Shown one piece after another: positions 34,525 through 43,445 of a stretch of 64,000 nt of DNA (the first letter of the stretch is position 1; each line of letters opens with the position of its first letter). This DNA comes from an uncultured Candidatus Actinomarina sp. (GTDB taxonomy: Bacteria > Actinomycetota > Acidimicrobiia > Actinomarinales > Actinomarinaceae): assembly GCA_902593795.1 (NCBI GenBank), contig CACJJR010000002.1, forward strand, positions 62,001 through 126,000, in the 5' to 3' direction. The position numbers were made by a program, and so were the translations under genes. The notes below the pieces were generated by a model. The model ran no database searches. It worked only from the letters and a program-made list of their open reading frames with translations, and was not told the DNA's origin.

Positions 34525-35235
34525 ATGTCTACATCAATGAAAGACCTGCTTGAAGCAGGCGTTCATTTTGGCCATCAAACACAGAGATGGAATCCCAAAA
34601 TGGATAAATATATTTATGGCGCTAAAAGTGGTATCCATATTCTTGATTTAAGAATTACTTATGACGCTATCGAGCAGGCACAAGAATATGTTCAAAAACT
34701 TGTTGCTAACAGTGGAAAAGTTTTGTTTGTTGGAACTAAGCCACAAGCACAGCAGGTTATCGAAGATCAGGCAATAAGAGCAGACATGCCTTACGTCAAT
34801 TTTAGATGGCTAGGCGGTATGCTAACAAATTTCAAAACTATTATTAAAAGAGTTGTATATCTTAAAGAATTAGTTTCTCTTGAATCTTCTGGTGAGATAA
34901 ATGCATATACGAAATCAGAAAGATTGAAAATTAAACGTGAGATTGAAAAACTAAATAAATCAATTGGTGGAATTGTAAATCTTAATAAACTTCCAGATGC
35001 TATTTTTGTTGTAGATTTAGCTAATGAAACAACAGCTATAACAGAAGCTGTAAAGCTTGGTATACCAGTTATAGGATTAGCTGACTCAAATGTAAATCCA
35101 GAAGGTGTTGAATTTTTAATCCCAGGAAATGATGATGCAATAAGATCAATTGAGTTGATTGCCTCCGCAATTGCTGATGCTTGCTTAAAAGGTTCTGGAA
35201 AAAGAAAAGAAGTAGAGAACAAGGAAAACGAATAA
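34525..35235 (+). CDS. rpsB: 30S ribosomal protein S2
   Basis: A 236-residue S2. MKDLLEAGVHFGHQTQRWNPKM, YIYGAKSGIHILDL, the coiled insert and VIGLADSNVNPEGVEFLIPGNDDAIRSIE are diagnostic. It is the first gene of rpsB-tsf-pyrH-frr, preceded by AAAGGAG and a structured leader. Its stop and the tsf start share a base (TAATG). Confidence 0.98.
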   Translation: MSTSMKDLLEAGVHFGHQTQRWNPKMDKYIYGAKSGIHILDLRITYDAIEQAQEYVQKLVANSGKVLFVGTKPQAQQVIEDQAIRADMPYVNFRWLGGMLTNFKTIIKRVVYLKELVSLESSGEINAYTKSERLKIKREIEKLNKSIGGIVNLNKLPDAIFVVDLANETTAITEAVKLGIPVIGLADSNVNPEGVEFLIPGNDDAIRSIELIASAIADACLKGSGKRKEVENKENE

Positions 35236-35843
35236 TGACTATTTCAGCTTCGGATGTAAAAAAGTTAAGAGACATGACTGGTGCCGGAATGATGGATGCA
35301 AAAAAAGCATTGTCTGAAAGCTCTGGTGATTTTGATAAAGCAGTTAAATTTTTAAGAGAAAAAGGTTTAGCTGACTCAAAAAAACGTGCTGATAAAGATG
35401 CTAATCAAGGAACAATTGGAGACTATATACATTATCAGCAAGATAGAGCAATTTCTGGAGTATTAGTTGAGTTAGCCTGTGAAACAGACTTCGTCGCAAA
35501 ATCAGATGAGTTTAAAAATGTTGCTAAACAAATAGCAATGCATGTTGCTGCTTTAAAACCAGAGTTCGTAAATATTGAAGATGTACCAGAGAACAGAATT
35601 GATGAAGAAAAAGATATCATCCAAAAGCAATCTGAAAATGAAGGCAAGCCAGAAGAAGTTATTTCAAAAATAGTAGAAGGCAAAATATCTTCCTTTTATA
35701 GTGATTATGTATTAAATGAACAAACATTCTGCAATCCTGAATTTTACGAAGGTCAGGTTGGCACTATGATCGAAGAACTTTCTGGAAAATTAGGTGAAAA
35801 AATATATATTAAAAAATTCTCGAGACTTGAAGTAGGTGCATAA
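35235..35843 (+). CDS. tsf: elongation factor Ts
   Basis: A 202-residue EF-Ts recycling EF-Tu. The N-terminal UBA-like ASDVKKLRDMTGAGMMDAKKAL and the core GVLVELACETDFVAKSDEFK and SLEEQTFC-like NEQTFCNPEF are clear. This is the short form with a reduced core compared with the longer E. coli type. The true start is ATG 35235 on the TAATG overlap; the ORF-track extension to 35181 lies inside rpsB. Confidence 0.96.
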   Translation: MTISASDVKKLRDMTGAGMMDAKKALSESSGDFDKAVKFLREKGLADSKKRADKDANQGTIGDYIHYQQDRAISGVLVELACETDFVAKSDEFKNVAKQIAMHVAALKPEFVNIEDVPENRIDEEKDIIQKQSENEGKPEEVISKIVEGKISSFYSDYVLNEQTFCNPEFYEGQVGTMIEELSGKLGEKIYIKKFSRLEVGA

Positions 35844-35846
35844 AAG

Positions 35847-36548
35847 ATGAGCAGGGTTCTTCTAAAATTGTCCGGAGAATCATTTGCTGATACTGAAAGC
35901 AATTTTGGTATACAACCAGATATTATTGAAAGAATTGCATCTGAAATTACTGAAGCAAGTCAAAAAGGGATTCAAATAGGTGTTGTAGTAGGTGGAGGTA
36001 ACTTTTTTAGAGGCGTTCAAGAATCTGCAAAGAATATGGCACAAGCGAATGCTGACTATATGGGTATGTTAGCTACTGTAATTAATGCTGTTGCTTTAAA
36101 AGATGCTTTAGATAAAAATGGAATCCAAACAAGAGTTCAATCAGCGATTACCATGACTGCTGTTGCTGAACCATATATAAGATTAAGAGCTATAAGGCAT
36201 CTTGAAAAAGGTAGAGTAGTTATCTTCGCTGCTGGAACTGGAAATCCTTACTTTACAACTGATACAGCAGCTTCTTTAAGAGCTGCAGAAATTGATGCTA
36301 ATTTAATGCTCAAATCTACAAGAGTAGATGGTGTTTTTAATGAAGATCCAGAAAAAAATAATAATGCAAAAAAATATGATGAAATTACCTATAAAGAAGT
36401 GGTCTCAAGCAAACTTAAGGTAATGGATTTAACAGCCATTACACTTTGCGAAGAGAATGAAATGCCAATACGTGTTTTTGATGGCACTACGCCAGGAAAT
36501 ATATACAAAGCTTTAACTGGTGAATCAATGGGAACTTTAATAAAATAG
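35847..36548 (+). CDS. pyrH: UMP kinase
   Basis: A 233-residue amino-acid-kinase-fold UMP kinase. [40 protein letters not shown] and [16 protein letters not shown] match bacterial PyrH. It phosphorylates UMP to UDP and connects to uracil salvage by upp. It lies three bases after tsf and four bases before frr. Confidence 0.97.
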   Translation: MSRVLLKLSGESFADTESNFGIQPDIIERIASEITEASQKGIQIGVVVGGGNFFRGVQESAKNMAQANADYMGMLATVINAVALKDALDKNGIQTRVQSAITMTAVAEPYIRLRAIRHLEKGRVVIFAAGTGNPYFTTDTAASLRAAEIDANLMLKSTRVDGVFNEDPEKNNNAKKYDEITYKEVVSSKLKVMDLTAITLCEENEMPIRVFDGTTPGNIYKALTGESMGTLIK

Positions 36549-36552
36549 GTTT

Positions 36553-37104
36553 ATGTCCGAAGTATTAATTAAAGAAGTAGAAAGCAAAATGCTCACTACG
36601 GTTAATCACCTTGTAGATGATTTTTCAACTATAAGGACAGGAAGAGCAAATCCTTCTTTGGTAGATAAGTTAACTGTTGAATACTATGGTACAAAAACAC
36701 CGATGCAACAATTAGCATCGATATCGGTTCCAGATCCAAAATTGCTAGTTATACAACCATTTGATAAAAGCGCGCTTGAAGAAATTGAAAAATCAATTAT
36801 GAATGCAGATATTGGACTAAATCCTACAAATGACGGAGAAGTCATTAGGATTCCTATTCCTCCACTATCAGAAGAAAGAAGAAAAGAATTAACCAAAGTT
36901 GCTTCTAAGGCATCCGAAGAAGCAAAAGTATCAATTCGAACACATAGACGTTTTGGTATAGATGAAATATCTAAATTGAAAGATGATCATTCTGCAGATG
37001 CTATAAAACGTTTAGAAACTCAGGTACAAGATCTAACAAATAGTTTTGTTATCAAAATAGACGAGTTGCTATCGGTAAAGCAAAATGAACTTCTTGAAGT
37101 TTAA
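36553..37104 (+). CDS. frr: ribosome recycling factor
   Basis: A 183-residue RRF. STIRTGRANPSLVDKLTVEYYG, QLASISVPDPKLLVIQPFDKS and the C-terminal RRFGIDEISKLKDDHSADA are diagnostic. With EF-G it splits post-termination ribosomes. Its end overlaps the cdsA ORF. Confidence 0.97.
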   Translation: MSEVLIKEVESKMLTTVNHLVDDFSTIRTGRANPSLVDKLTVEYYGTKTPMQQLASISVPDPKLLVIQPFDKSALEEIEKSIMNADIGLNPTNDGEVIRIPIPPLSEERRKELTKVASKASEEAKVSIRTHRRFGIDEISKLKDDHSADAIKRLETQVQDLTNSFVIKIDELLSVKQNELLEV

Positions 37105-38005
37105 AAAATACTTAATGTCAGACAATGAAGGAACATTCTGGCCTGGATATATTGAGTTACCTGAAGAGGAAAATTTAGAAGACAGTTCTAATTTTCAAAA
37201 TGATAAAAATGAAAGCAGATTTACTTTAAACCCCAGAATATACACAGGTTTAGGACTTCTTTTATTAGTAGCTGTTTTGTTTCTTAATCAAACTTCAGCA
37301 TTTATATTATTAGTTTTAGTTGCGTTAATCTCTACTAAAGAATGGTTTGATATATTTGACTATGGAATCATAATTCCATATCCATTATTACTTTATTCTT
37401 CATTAGCTCCATTAGTGATTGCTTACTTTTATGGTTTAGATAATATTCATGTCCCTTTGTTTATCTTTCCAATAGGAGTCATTGTCTACACAGGTACTTT
37501 TGTTTCATATGGTATCTATGAGAAATTTGGTAGTTCTTATTTATTTCTTATTTGGTTTGGAACAGGAATAGCTTCAATCGGTTATGTTTTACAAAATTTA
37601 GGACCTTTGTTTACATTTTTAGCATTAATTTCAATCTCACTATCAGATATTGCAGCTTATGAATTTGGGAAAAGATATGGTAAGAGAAAACTTTCTGAAT
37701 CTATATCTCCAAATAAAACTATAGAAGGATTTTTTGCTGGGTTACTTATTGGTTCTTTATCAATGTTTATTGTCTTAAACAATTACTTTGAATTGGATTT
37801 TATTCCGACTTTACTTGTTTCTTTAATATTTATACTTTTTGGTGTCTTGGGAGATTTATTCGAATCGAGAATAAAAAGAACTCTAGAAGTTAAAGATTCT
37901 AGTGATTTTCTTCCTGGACATGGGGGTGTTCTAGACAGGGTAGATTCCCAAATATTAAGCTTTCCCGTACTGGTTCTTTTTATTCAGTTTTTAGATTTAA
38001 TTTAA
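37085..38005 (+). CDS. cdsA: phosphatidate cytidylyltransferase
   Basis: A 306-residue integral membrane enzyme making CDP-diacylglycerol. After a charged N-terminus come about seven hydrophobic helices; the signature is the C-terminal GDLFESRIKRTLEVKDSSDFLPGHGGVLDRVDS, preceded by SDIAAYEFGKRYGK. The ORF opens at 37085 inside frr, but ATG 37115 (MSDNEGTFW), 10 bases after the frr stop, is equally plausible. Neither has a strong ribosome-binding site. Confidence 0.94.
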   Translation: MNFLKFKKYLMSDNEGTFWPGYIELPEEENLEDSSNFQNDKNESRFTLNPRIYTGLGLLLLVAVLFLNQTSAFILLVLVALISTKEWFDIFDYGIIIPYPLLLYSSLAPLVIAYFYGLDNIHVPLFIFPIGVIVYTGTFVSYGIYEKFGSSYLFLIWFGTGIASIGYVLQNLGPLFTFLALISISLSDIAAYEFGKRYGKRKLSESISPNKTIEGFFAGLLIGSLSMFIVLNNYFELDFIPTLLVSLIFILFGVLGDLFESRIKRTLEVKDSSDFLPGHGGVLDRVDSQILSFPVLVLFIQFLDLI

Positions 38006-38024
38006 ATAGTGTAATAATTAAAGT

Positions 38025-39128
38025 ATGAATGCTTTTTTAACTATTGCTTTATTGACACTTTTTGTGGTTTTACATGAATTAGGTCACTATATATCTGCTA
38101 AAAGGTCAAAAATTGCTGTTTCAGAATTTTTTGTTGGATTTGGTCCAAAATTATTTTCTTTTAAAAAAAATGATACGGAGTATGGGTTAAAAGCACTTCC
38201 TTTAGGTGGTTATGTAAAAATACCTGGAATGGATGAGAATGAAGAAGTTGATGGCTATGAAGCAGAAGAATTATTCCACACTGCTACGTGGACAAAAAAG
38301 CTCTATATTGCTTCTTCAGGTATTATTGTAAATTTTTTATTAGCATGGTTAATTTTGTTCTCTATTTTTACTTTTTATGGCGTTGAACAACCAACATTAG
38401 AAATAGAAACTATAGGAGTTTCTTCTGTTGACCCTTTGACTGAAGCGCCATCATCTATTGCTGGTTTAAAGGTAGGGGACGTAATAACATCTTTTAATGG
38501 CAATGAAGTTAATTCGTGGAATGAACTTGTAAGCTATATTGAAGTAAATCCAAATAAATTTGTATCAATTGGTTATTTTAGAAATAACCAAAGTTATTTA
38601 ACAACTACAACTTTAGAGTCCAGGATAATCTCAAACACGGAATCAGGTTATTTAGGGGTTTCACCAAAAATTCAAAATCAGAAACTGGGAATTATTGAAT
38701 CAATATCAGCTACTACATTAGTAGAAATAGAAATGACAAAAGCTGCTGTAGATGGAATATTCACCCTTTTTAGTCCTCAAAATTTGCAAACATTACTTGG
38801 AACATATTCAGGGGAGATCATTCCAGACGAGGCAAGGCCTCTAAGCCCAATTGGTTTAGCTCAAGCAGGAAATCAAATTGCGGAGGGAGGATATGTTAAC
38901 CTGTTTACTCTTCTTGCATTCGTAAATATATTCCTTGCTGTGTTTAATTCGATTCCATTAGTGCCATTAGATGGTGGCAGGGTAGTTCTTGCTCTTTATG
39001 AGGGAATTACTGGAAAAAAAATACCTGATAGGAAATTGTACCCTTTGGCAGCTGTAGTAATTTTTGTTTTTATTTTTCTTGGAATTACAGCATTTTATTT
39101 AGACATTACACAACCAATTAAGTTATGA
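38025..39128 (+). CDS. rseP: site-2 protease (RseP/RIP) family metalloprotease
   Basis: A 367-residue membrane zinc protease. HExxH lies in VVLHELGHYISAKR near residue 19, a PDZ domain spans about 120-215 (SSIAGLKVGDVITSFNGNEV), and the third zinc ligand is in LVPLDGGRVVLALYEG near 318. It cleaves transmembrane anti-sigma factors or signal-peptide remnants. It is flanked by cdsA and ispG as in many Actinobacteria, and overlaps ispG by 4 bases. Confidence 0.95.
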   Translation: MNAFLTIALLTLFVVLHELGHYISAKRSKIAVSEFFVGFGPKLFSFKKNDTEYGLKALPLGGYVKIPGMDENEEVDGYEAEELFHTATWTKKLYIASSGIIVNFLLAWLILFSIFTFYGVEQPTLEIETIGVSSVDPLTEAPSSIAGLKVGDVITSFNGNEVNSWNELVSYIEVNPNKFVSIGYFRNNQSYLTTTTLESRIISNTESGYLGVSPKIQNQKLGIIESISATTLVEIEMTKAAVDGIFTLFSPQNLQTLLGTYSGEIIPDEARPLSPIGLAQAGNQIAEGGYVNLFTLLAFVNIFLAVFNSIPLVPLDGGRVVLALYEGITGKKIPDRKLYPLAAVVIFVFIFLGITAFYLDITQPIKL

Positions 39129-40345
39129 AAAGTAGAAGAAAAACAACTCAAATTAATGTTGGAAAAATAGGAGTTGGTTCTGATTACCCAGTTTCAGTCC
39201 AGTCTATGACTACAACTAAGACTAGAGATACAGATGAAACATTAGGTCAAGTTTATGAATTAGCAAATAACGGTGCAGACATAGTAAGAGTTACTTGTAA
39301 TGAAATAGAAGCCGCTGAATCACTTGTTAAAATATGTGCAAGAAGTCCAGTTCCAATTATTGCTGATATTCATTTTCAATATAAGTTAGCTCTTGCTGCT
39401 ATTGAAGCTGGCGTACACGGTCTTAGATTAAATCCAGGAAATATTAGAAATGAGCAACAAATCAAAGAAGTTGCAAAAGAATGTCTCAAAGCAGACATAC
39501 CAATACGTATAGGAGTTAATGCAGGATCTCTTGATAAAGATATTTTAGAAAAGTACGGTGACTCTGTTCCAGAAGCGCTTGTAGAATCAGCATTGTTAGA
39601 AGCTAGATATCTTGAAGATGTTGGATTTCATAATATTAAAATTTCAGTAAAACATTCAAATGTTCCATTAATGATTGAATCATATAGATTACTTGCAGAA
39701 TCTGTTGAATACCCCCTTCATCTTGGAGTTACCGAAGCTGGGCCACTACCTGGAGGATTAATTAAGTCTATTGCTGGAATTTCAACTCTTCTGTCAGAAG
39801 GTATAGGAGACACTATACGACTTTCATTAACTACTGATCCTGTTGAAGAAGCAAAATATGGACGTCAACTACTTGAGTATTTAAATTTACGTGAAAGAAA
39901 ATCATTAGATTTAATTGCTTGTCCAAGCTGTGGAAGAGCTGAGGTAGATGTAATAAAAGTTGCTGGTGAGGCCCAAGAAGCTCTTGAAAAAGAAGGACTT
40001 CCAATTCAGGTAGCAGTAATGGGTTGTGTTGTTAATGGACCAGGCGAAGCAAGGTCAGCAGATTTAGGCATTGCTGCTGGAAAAAAAAGAGGACACTTAT
40101 TTATAAAAGGTCAAGTTGTAAAAGTAGTTGATGAACAGGATATGGTCGATGCTCTACTTAAAGAAGGAAGATTAATTGCTGAAGAAGGAATTGAAGCTAG
40201 ACTTGCTGCCGCTGATACTAATGCAGCACAGATTGCTGAAGAGGATGTACAGGCATTATTAAACATTCAAGGTGATATCAACAATTTTGAAGAGAAAACA
40301 AAATCTGTCATAGAGATTACAACAAATAAGGATATTCAAAATTAA
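39125..40345 (+). CDS. ispG: 4-hydroxy-3-methylbut-2-en-1-yl diphosphate synthase
   Basis: A 406-residue 4Fe-4S enzyme of the non-mevalonate isoprenoid pathway. VQSMTTTKTRDTDETL, PIIADIHFQYKLALAA, LRLNPGNI and the iron-sulfur ligands in IACPSCGRAEVD and VMGCVVNGPGEARSAD are present. The C-terminal tail past the core is some 20 residues longer than the usual family member. It overlaps rseP by 4 bases. Confidence 0.96.
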   Translation: MKSRRKTTQINVGKIGVGSDYPVSVQSMTTTKTRDTDETLGQVYELANNGADIVRVTCNEIEAAESLVKICARSPVPIIADIHFQYKLALAAIEAGVHGLRLNPGNIRNEQQIKEVAKECLKADIPIRIGVNAGSLDKDILEKYGDSVPEALVESALLEARYLEDVGFHNIKISVKHSNVPLMIESYRLLAESVEYPLHLGVTEAGPLPGGLIKSIAGISTLLSEGIGDTIRLSLTTDPVEEAKYGRQLLEYLNLRERKSLDLIACPSCGRAEVDVIKVAGEAQEALEKEGLPIQVAVMGCVVNGPGEARSADLGIAAGKKRGHLFIKGQVVKVVDEQDMVDALLKEGRLIAEEGIEARLAAADTNAAQIAEEDVQALLNIQGDINNFEEKTKSVIEITTNKDIQN

Positions 40346-40363
40346 AACCTTTAATATATAAAC

Positions 40364-41794
40364 ATGGTTGAAAAGCTTACCCCAATGACAGATGACTTTA
40401 ATGAATGGTATACAGATATTATTCAACAGGCTCAGTTAGCTGATTACTCACCTGTAAAGGGTTCTATGGTTATTAGGCCGTATGGATACTCTATTTGGGA
40501 AAGTGTTCAGTCATACCTTGATAAAAAATTTAAAAATACAGGCCATCAGAATGCTTACTTTCCTCTTTTTATACCAAATTCATTTATTCAAAAAGAAGCC
40601 GAACATGTTGAAGGTTTCTCTCCTGAACTAGCGATGGTTACACATGCTGGAGGTAAAGAACTTGAAGAACCGCTTGTAGTAAGGCCAACATCAGAAACAA
40701 TTATCAACCATATGTTTGCTAAATGGATCAAGAGCCATAGAGATTTACCAATGTTGATAAATCAATGGGCAAATGTAGTTCGTTGGGAAATGCGAACAAG
40801 ATTATTTTTAAGAACATCAGAATTTTTATGGCAAGAAGGCCATACAGCACATGCTTCAGAAGCAGAAGCAACAGAAGAAGCATTAAGAATGTTAGATATC
40901 TACGCAGAATTTGCAGAAAACGCAGCTGCAGTATCAGTAGTAAAAGGAATCAAATCAGCCAATGAAAGATTTGCTGGTGCTACACGAACTTATTCAATCG
41001 AAGCAATGATGAAAGATATGAAAGCATTACAAGCTGGAACATCCCATGAGCTCGGACAAAACTTTTCCAAAGCATTTGATATTCAATTTTCTGATGAAGA
41101 AAATAATCTAAAGTATCCTTATCAAACTAGTTGGGGAGTGAGCACTAGATTAATAGGAATGATAATCATGGCTCATGGTGATGATAAAGGTCTAAATTTG
41201 CCTCCTAAACTAGCTCCATATCAAGTGGTTATTATTCCAATCATTCCTAATGAAGAGTCAAGTTCACTTGTCTTAGAAACTACACAAAAAATTGTAAATC
41301 AAATTAACGGAGAGTTCAGGGTTCACATTGATGATAGAGATAATATATCTCCTGGTTTTAAGTTTAATGAATGGGAATTAAAAGGTGTTCCTTTAAGAAT
41401 TGAAATTGGCCCACGAGATATTGAAAATAATACAGTTGTGTTTTCCAGAAGAGATGGAGTTCAAGGGAAGTTTAATGTTCCTATCTCAGATATAACTACA
41501 ACAGTATCAGAGAATCTAGACGACATTCATAACAAACTCTTAGAAGCATCCAGAATATTTCGTGAGGATAATACCAAACACGTTGAAAATTATGAAGAAC
41601 TTATAAGTAAATTAAAATCTGAACCAGGCTTTGTTACCTGTTACTGGGATGAAAATAGCGAAGATGAAGATAAAGTTAAACAAGAAACAAAAGCAACACT
41701 TAGATGTTATGTTTTAGATCACCAAGAAACAGCTAAAGCTGTAAACAATAAAAAAATAGATGGGAAATTAGCTATTTTTTCAAAAGCTTATTAA
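40364..41794 (+). CDS. proS: proline--tRNA ligase (archaeal/eukaryotic-type, short)
   Basis: A 476-residue class II synthetase of the short ProS type without the bacterial editing insert. YFPLFIPNSFI, VRPTSETIINHMFAKWI and RWEMRTRLFLRTSEFLWQEGH are characteristic, and an anticodon-binding domain follows from about 275. The C-terminal zinc-type domain keeps only two Cys (FVTCYWDENSEDEDKVK and TLRCYVLD), so the metal site looks reduced. It is the last gene of the rpsB series. Confidence 0.95.
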   Translation: MVEKLTPMTDDFNEWYTDIIQQAQLADYSPVKGSMVIRPYGYSIWESVQSYLDKKFKNTGHQNAYFPLFIPNSFIQKEAEHVEGFSPELAMVTHAGGKELEEPLVVRPTSETIINHMFAKWIKSHRDLPMLINQWANVVRWEMRTRLFLRTSEFLWQEGHTAHASEAEATEEALRMLDIYAEFAENAAAVSVVKGIKSANERFAGATRTYSIEAMMKDMKALQAGTSHELGQNFSKAFDIQFSDEENNLKYPYQTSWGVSTRLIGMIIMAHGDDKGLNLPPKLAPYQVVIIPIIPNEESSSLVLETTQKIVNQINGEFRVHIDDRDNISPGFKFNEWELKGVPLRIEIGPRDIENNTVVFSRRDGVQGKFNVPISDITTTVSENLDDIHNKLLEASRIFREDNTKHVENYEELISKLKSEPGFVTCYWDENSEDEDKVKQETKATLRCYVLDHQETAKAVNNKKIDGKLAIFSKAY

Positions 41795-41824
41795 AAATCC
41801 CTTTTAATAAGTTTCTATATTTGA

Positions 41825-41830
41825 TATAAT
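41825..41830 (+). promoter_or_regulatory. candidate -10 box for the rimP-nusA-infB operon
   Basis: A perfect TATAAT stands in the 101-base region between proS and rimP. Transcription would begin near 41837 and immediately enter the hairpin plus T-tract at 41854. The -35 region is poor (around TTTTAA). Its position upstream of the attenuator is what makes it convincing. Confidence 0.5.
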
Positions 41831-41853
41831 TAAGATTGACAATTTAGCTACGT

Positions 41854-41881
41854 AAAGTGGGAGTCAAGCCCGCTTTTTTTT
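41854..41881 (+). terminator. intrinsic terminator/attenuator in the rimP leader
   Basis: AAAGTGGG-AGTCAAG-CCCGCTTT forms an 8-bp stem (one G-T pair) with a 7-base loop, followed by a run of eight or more T. It ends just before the AGGAGG of rimP. Terminator-like leaders before rimP-nusA operons are known in other bacteria and can let NusA limit its own synthesis; that role here is inference. Confidence 0.8.
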
Positions 41882-41895
41882 ATGAGGAGGTTTTT

Positions 41896-42408
41896 ATGGT
41901 TTCTGAAATTGAAATCCACCATCAAATTGACTCATATTTAAAAGATGAAAATATGGAGCTATACGACCTAAATATTGTAAATTTTCCTAATATTTCAAAA
42001 ATTGAAGTATTTATATATTCCGTTGAGGATGTAAATATTGGTACTACAACAAGATTAAATAAACAACTAAATAGATTAGTTGAAGATTTGGGATTTGAAA
42101 AGGGCTCATTCGACATGATTGTTTCAAGTCCAGGAATTGAAAGAAAATTGAAAACAAAAAGGCATTTTGAATTATCAGTTAATGAACGTGTAAAAATTAA
42201 ATTGATAGAACCAATTTTAGAACAACATCAACACTCTGTAACGAAACATTATCTGATAGAAGGCTACATTAATTCTGTAGGTAACAATCACATAACACTT
42301 TCCAAAATTTTTCCTCCCATCCTGCTGGATAATTCAAAAATTGAAATTTCAAATGTTAAAAATGCAAAAATAGAATTCAAACAATTTAAAGAAAAAGTAA
42401 AGGGATAA
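41896..42408 (+). CDS. rimP: ribosome maturation factor RimP
   Basis: A 170-residue RimP. KIEVFIYSVEDVNIGTTTRLNKQL, DMIVSSPGIERKLKTKRHFEL (typical SPGxxRPL-like site) and the C-terminal SH3-like part are seen. It aids early 30S assembly. I start at ATG 41896 six bases after AGGAGG; the ORF-track GTG at 41857 lies inside the terminator hairpin. It is two bases before nusA. Confidence 0.93.
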   Translation: MVSEIEIHHQIDSYLKDENMELYDLNIVNFPNISKIEVFIYSVEDVNIGTTTRLNKQLNRLVEDLGFEKGSFDMIVSSPGIERKLKTKRHFELSVNERVKIKLIEPILEQHQHSVTKHYLIEGYINSVGNNHITLSKIFPPILLDNSKIEISNVKNAKIEFKQFKEKVKG

Positions 42409-42410
42409 TA

Positions 42411-43445
42411 ATGAAATTAGGTAATGAAAGTAAACAAGCGATTGAATCTTTAGCTCTTGATAAAGGTGTAACAGTAGAAAGTATGTACGAAGCTTTGGTT
42501 TCTGCTTTTCGTTCTGCATATATGAGAATACCTGGAGCTGCAGAAGAAGCTAGAGTTACCCTTAATCCAGATAGTGGAGAGGTCTTAATTTATGCTCAAG
42601 AACTTGATAATGAAGGAAATGTTATCGAAGAATGGAAGGTAGAGCTAGATGAAGATGAATTTGGAAGAATTGCTGCTCAATCTTTTAAACAAATGATGAC
42701 TACTAAAATTCGTGATGCAAAAAGAGCTACGGTTTTAGATGCATACATTGGAAGAGAAGGAGAGCTGATAACAGGAATTGTTACACAGTTTGATCCTAGA
42801 TTTAATCAAACTATTTTAGATCTTCAAGACGCAGAAGCAGTCATTCCATCAGGAGAAAGAGTTCCATTTGAAAGACTTGAAAGAGGTAATAGAGTTAAAG
42901 CACTAATAACTGAAGTTCGAGAAGATGCTAAAGGAATCCCAATAATAGTCAGTAGAAGTAAAGCAGAATTTGTTCAGAGAATGCTTGAACTAGAGGTACC
43001 TGAATTAACTGATGGTACAGTCGAATTAAGGGCAATCGCTAGAGAACCAGGTAGTAGAACAAAAATTGCTGTATTTTCTAATGACCCTAATGTTGATCCA
43101 AAAGGTGCATGTGTTGGATCAAGGGGAAACAGAGTTAGACAAATTGTAAACGAGTTAAGAGGTGAAAAATTAGACGTAGTTGAATGGAGGGAAGACAAAG
43201 TTCGTTTCATTAAGGAAGCTTTGGGACCTGCAGACATAGATGAAGTTGAGATCGATGAAGATTTAAAAACAGCAAGAGTTGTTGTAAAAGATAACCAACT
43301 TTCTCTTGCAATTGGTAAAGAGGGGCAAAATGCCCGTCTAGCAGCTAAGTTGACTGGTTATAAGATTGACATTGTAGGACTTGGAGATTCACCTCAGGTT
43401 GAAGAGTCACCAACCGAAGAAAATTCATCAAACGAGGAAGAATAA
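42411..43445 (+). CDS. nusA: transcription termination/antitermination factor NusA
   Basis: A 344-residue NusA. The N-terminal RNA-polymerase domain (about 1-125) is followed by S1 (GIVTQFDPRFNQTILDL), then KH1 and KH2 with IVSRSKAEFVQRMLELEVPE, DPKGACVGSRGNRVRQIVNEL and LAIGKEGQNARLAAKLTGY. A short acidic tail ends the protein; there are no C-terminal AR repeats, as usual outside proteobacteria. The gene after it is infB. Confidence 0.97.
   Translation: MKLGNESKQAIESLALDKGVTVESMYEALVSAFRSAYMRIPGAAEEARVTLNPDSGEVLIYAQELDNEGNVIEEWKVELDEDEFGRIAAQSFKQMMTTKIRDAKRATVLDAYIGREGELITGIVTQFDPRFNQTILDLQDAEAVIPSGERVPFERLERGNRVKALITEVREDAKGIPIIVSRSKAEFVQRMLELEVPELTDGTVELRAIAREPGSRTKIAVFSNDPNVDPKGACVGSRGNRVRQIVNELRGEKLDVVEWREDKVRFIKEALGPADIDEVEIDEDLKTARVVVKDNQLSLAIGKEGQNARLAAKLTGYKIDIVGLGDSPQVEESPTEENSSNEEE

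Noticed and set aside
35181-35234. 18-residue N-terminal extension of EF-Ts in the ORF track
   Set aside because: It lies inside rpsB; ATG 35235 on the TAATG overlap gives the conserved EF-Ts start.
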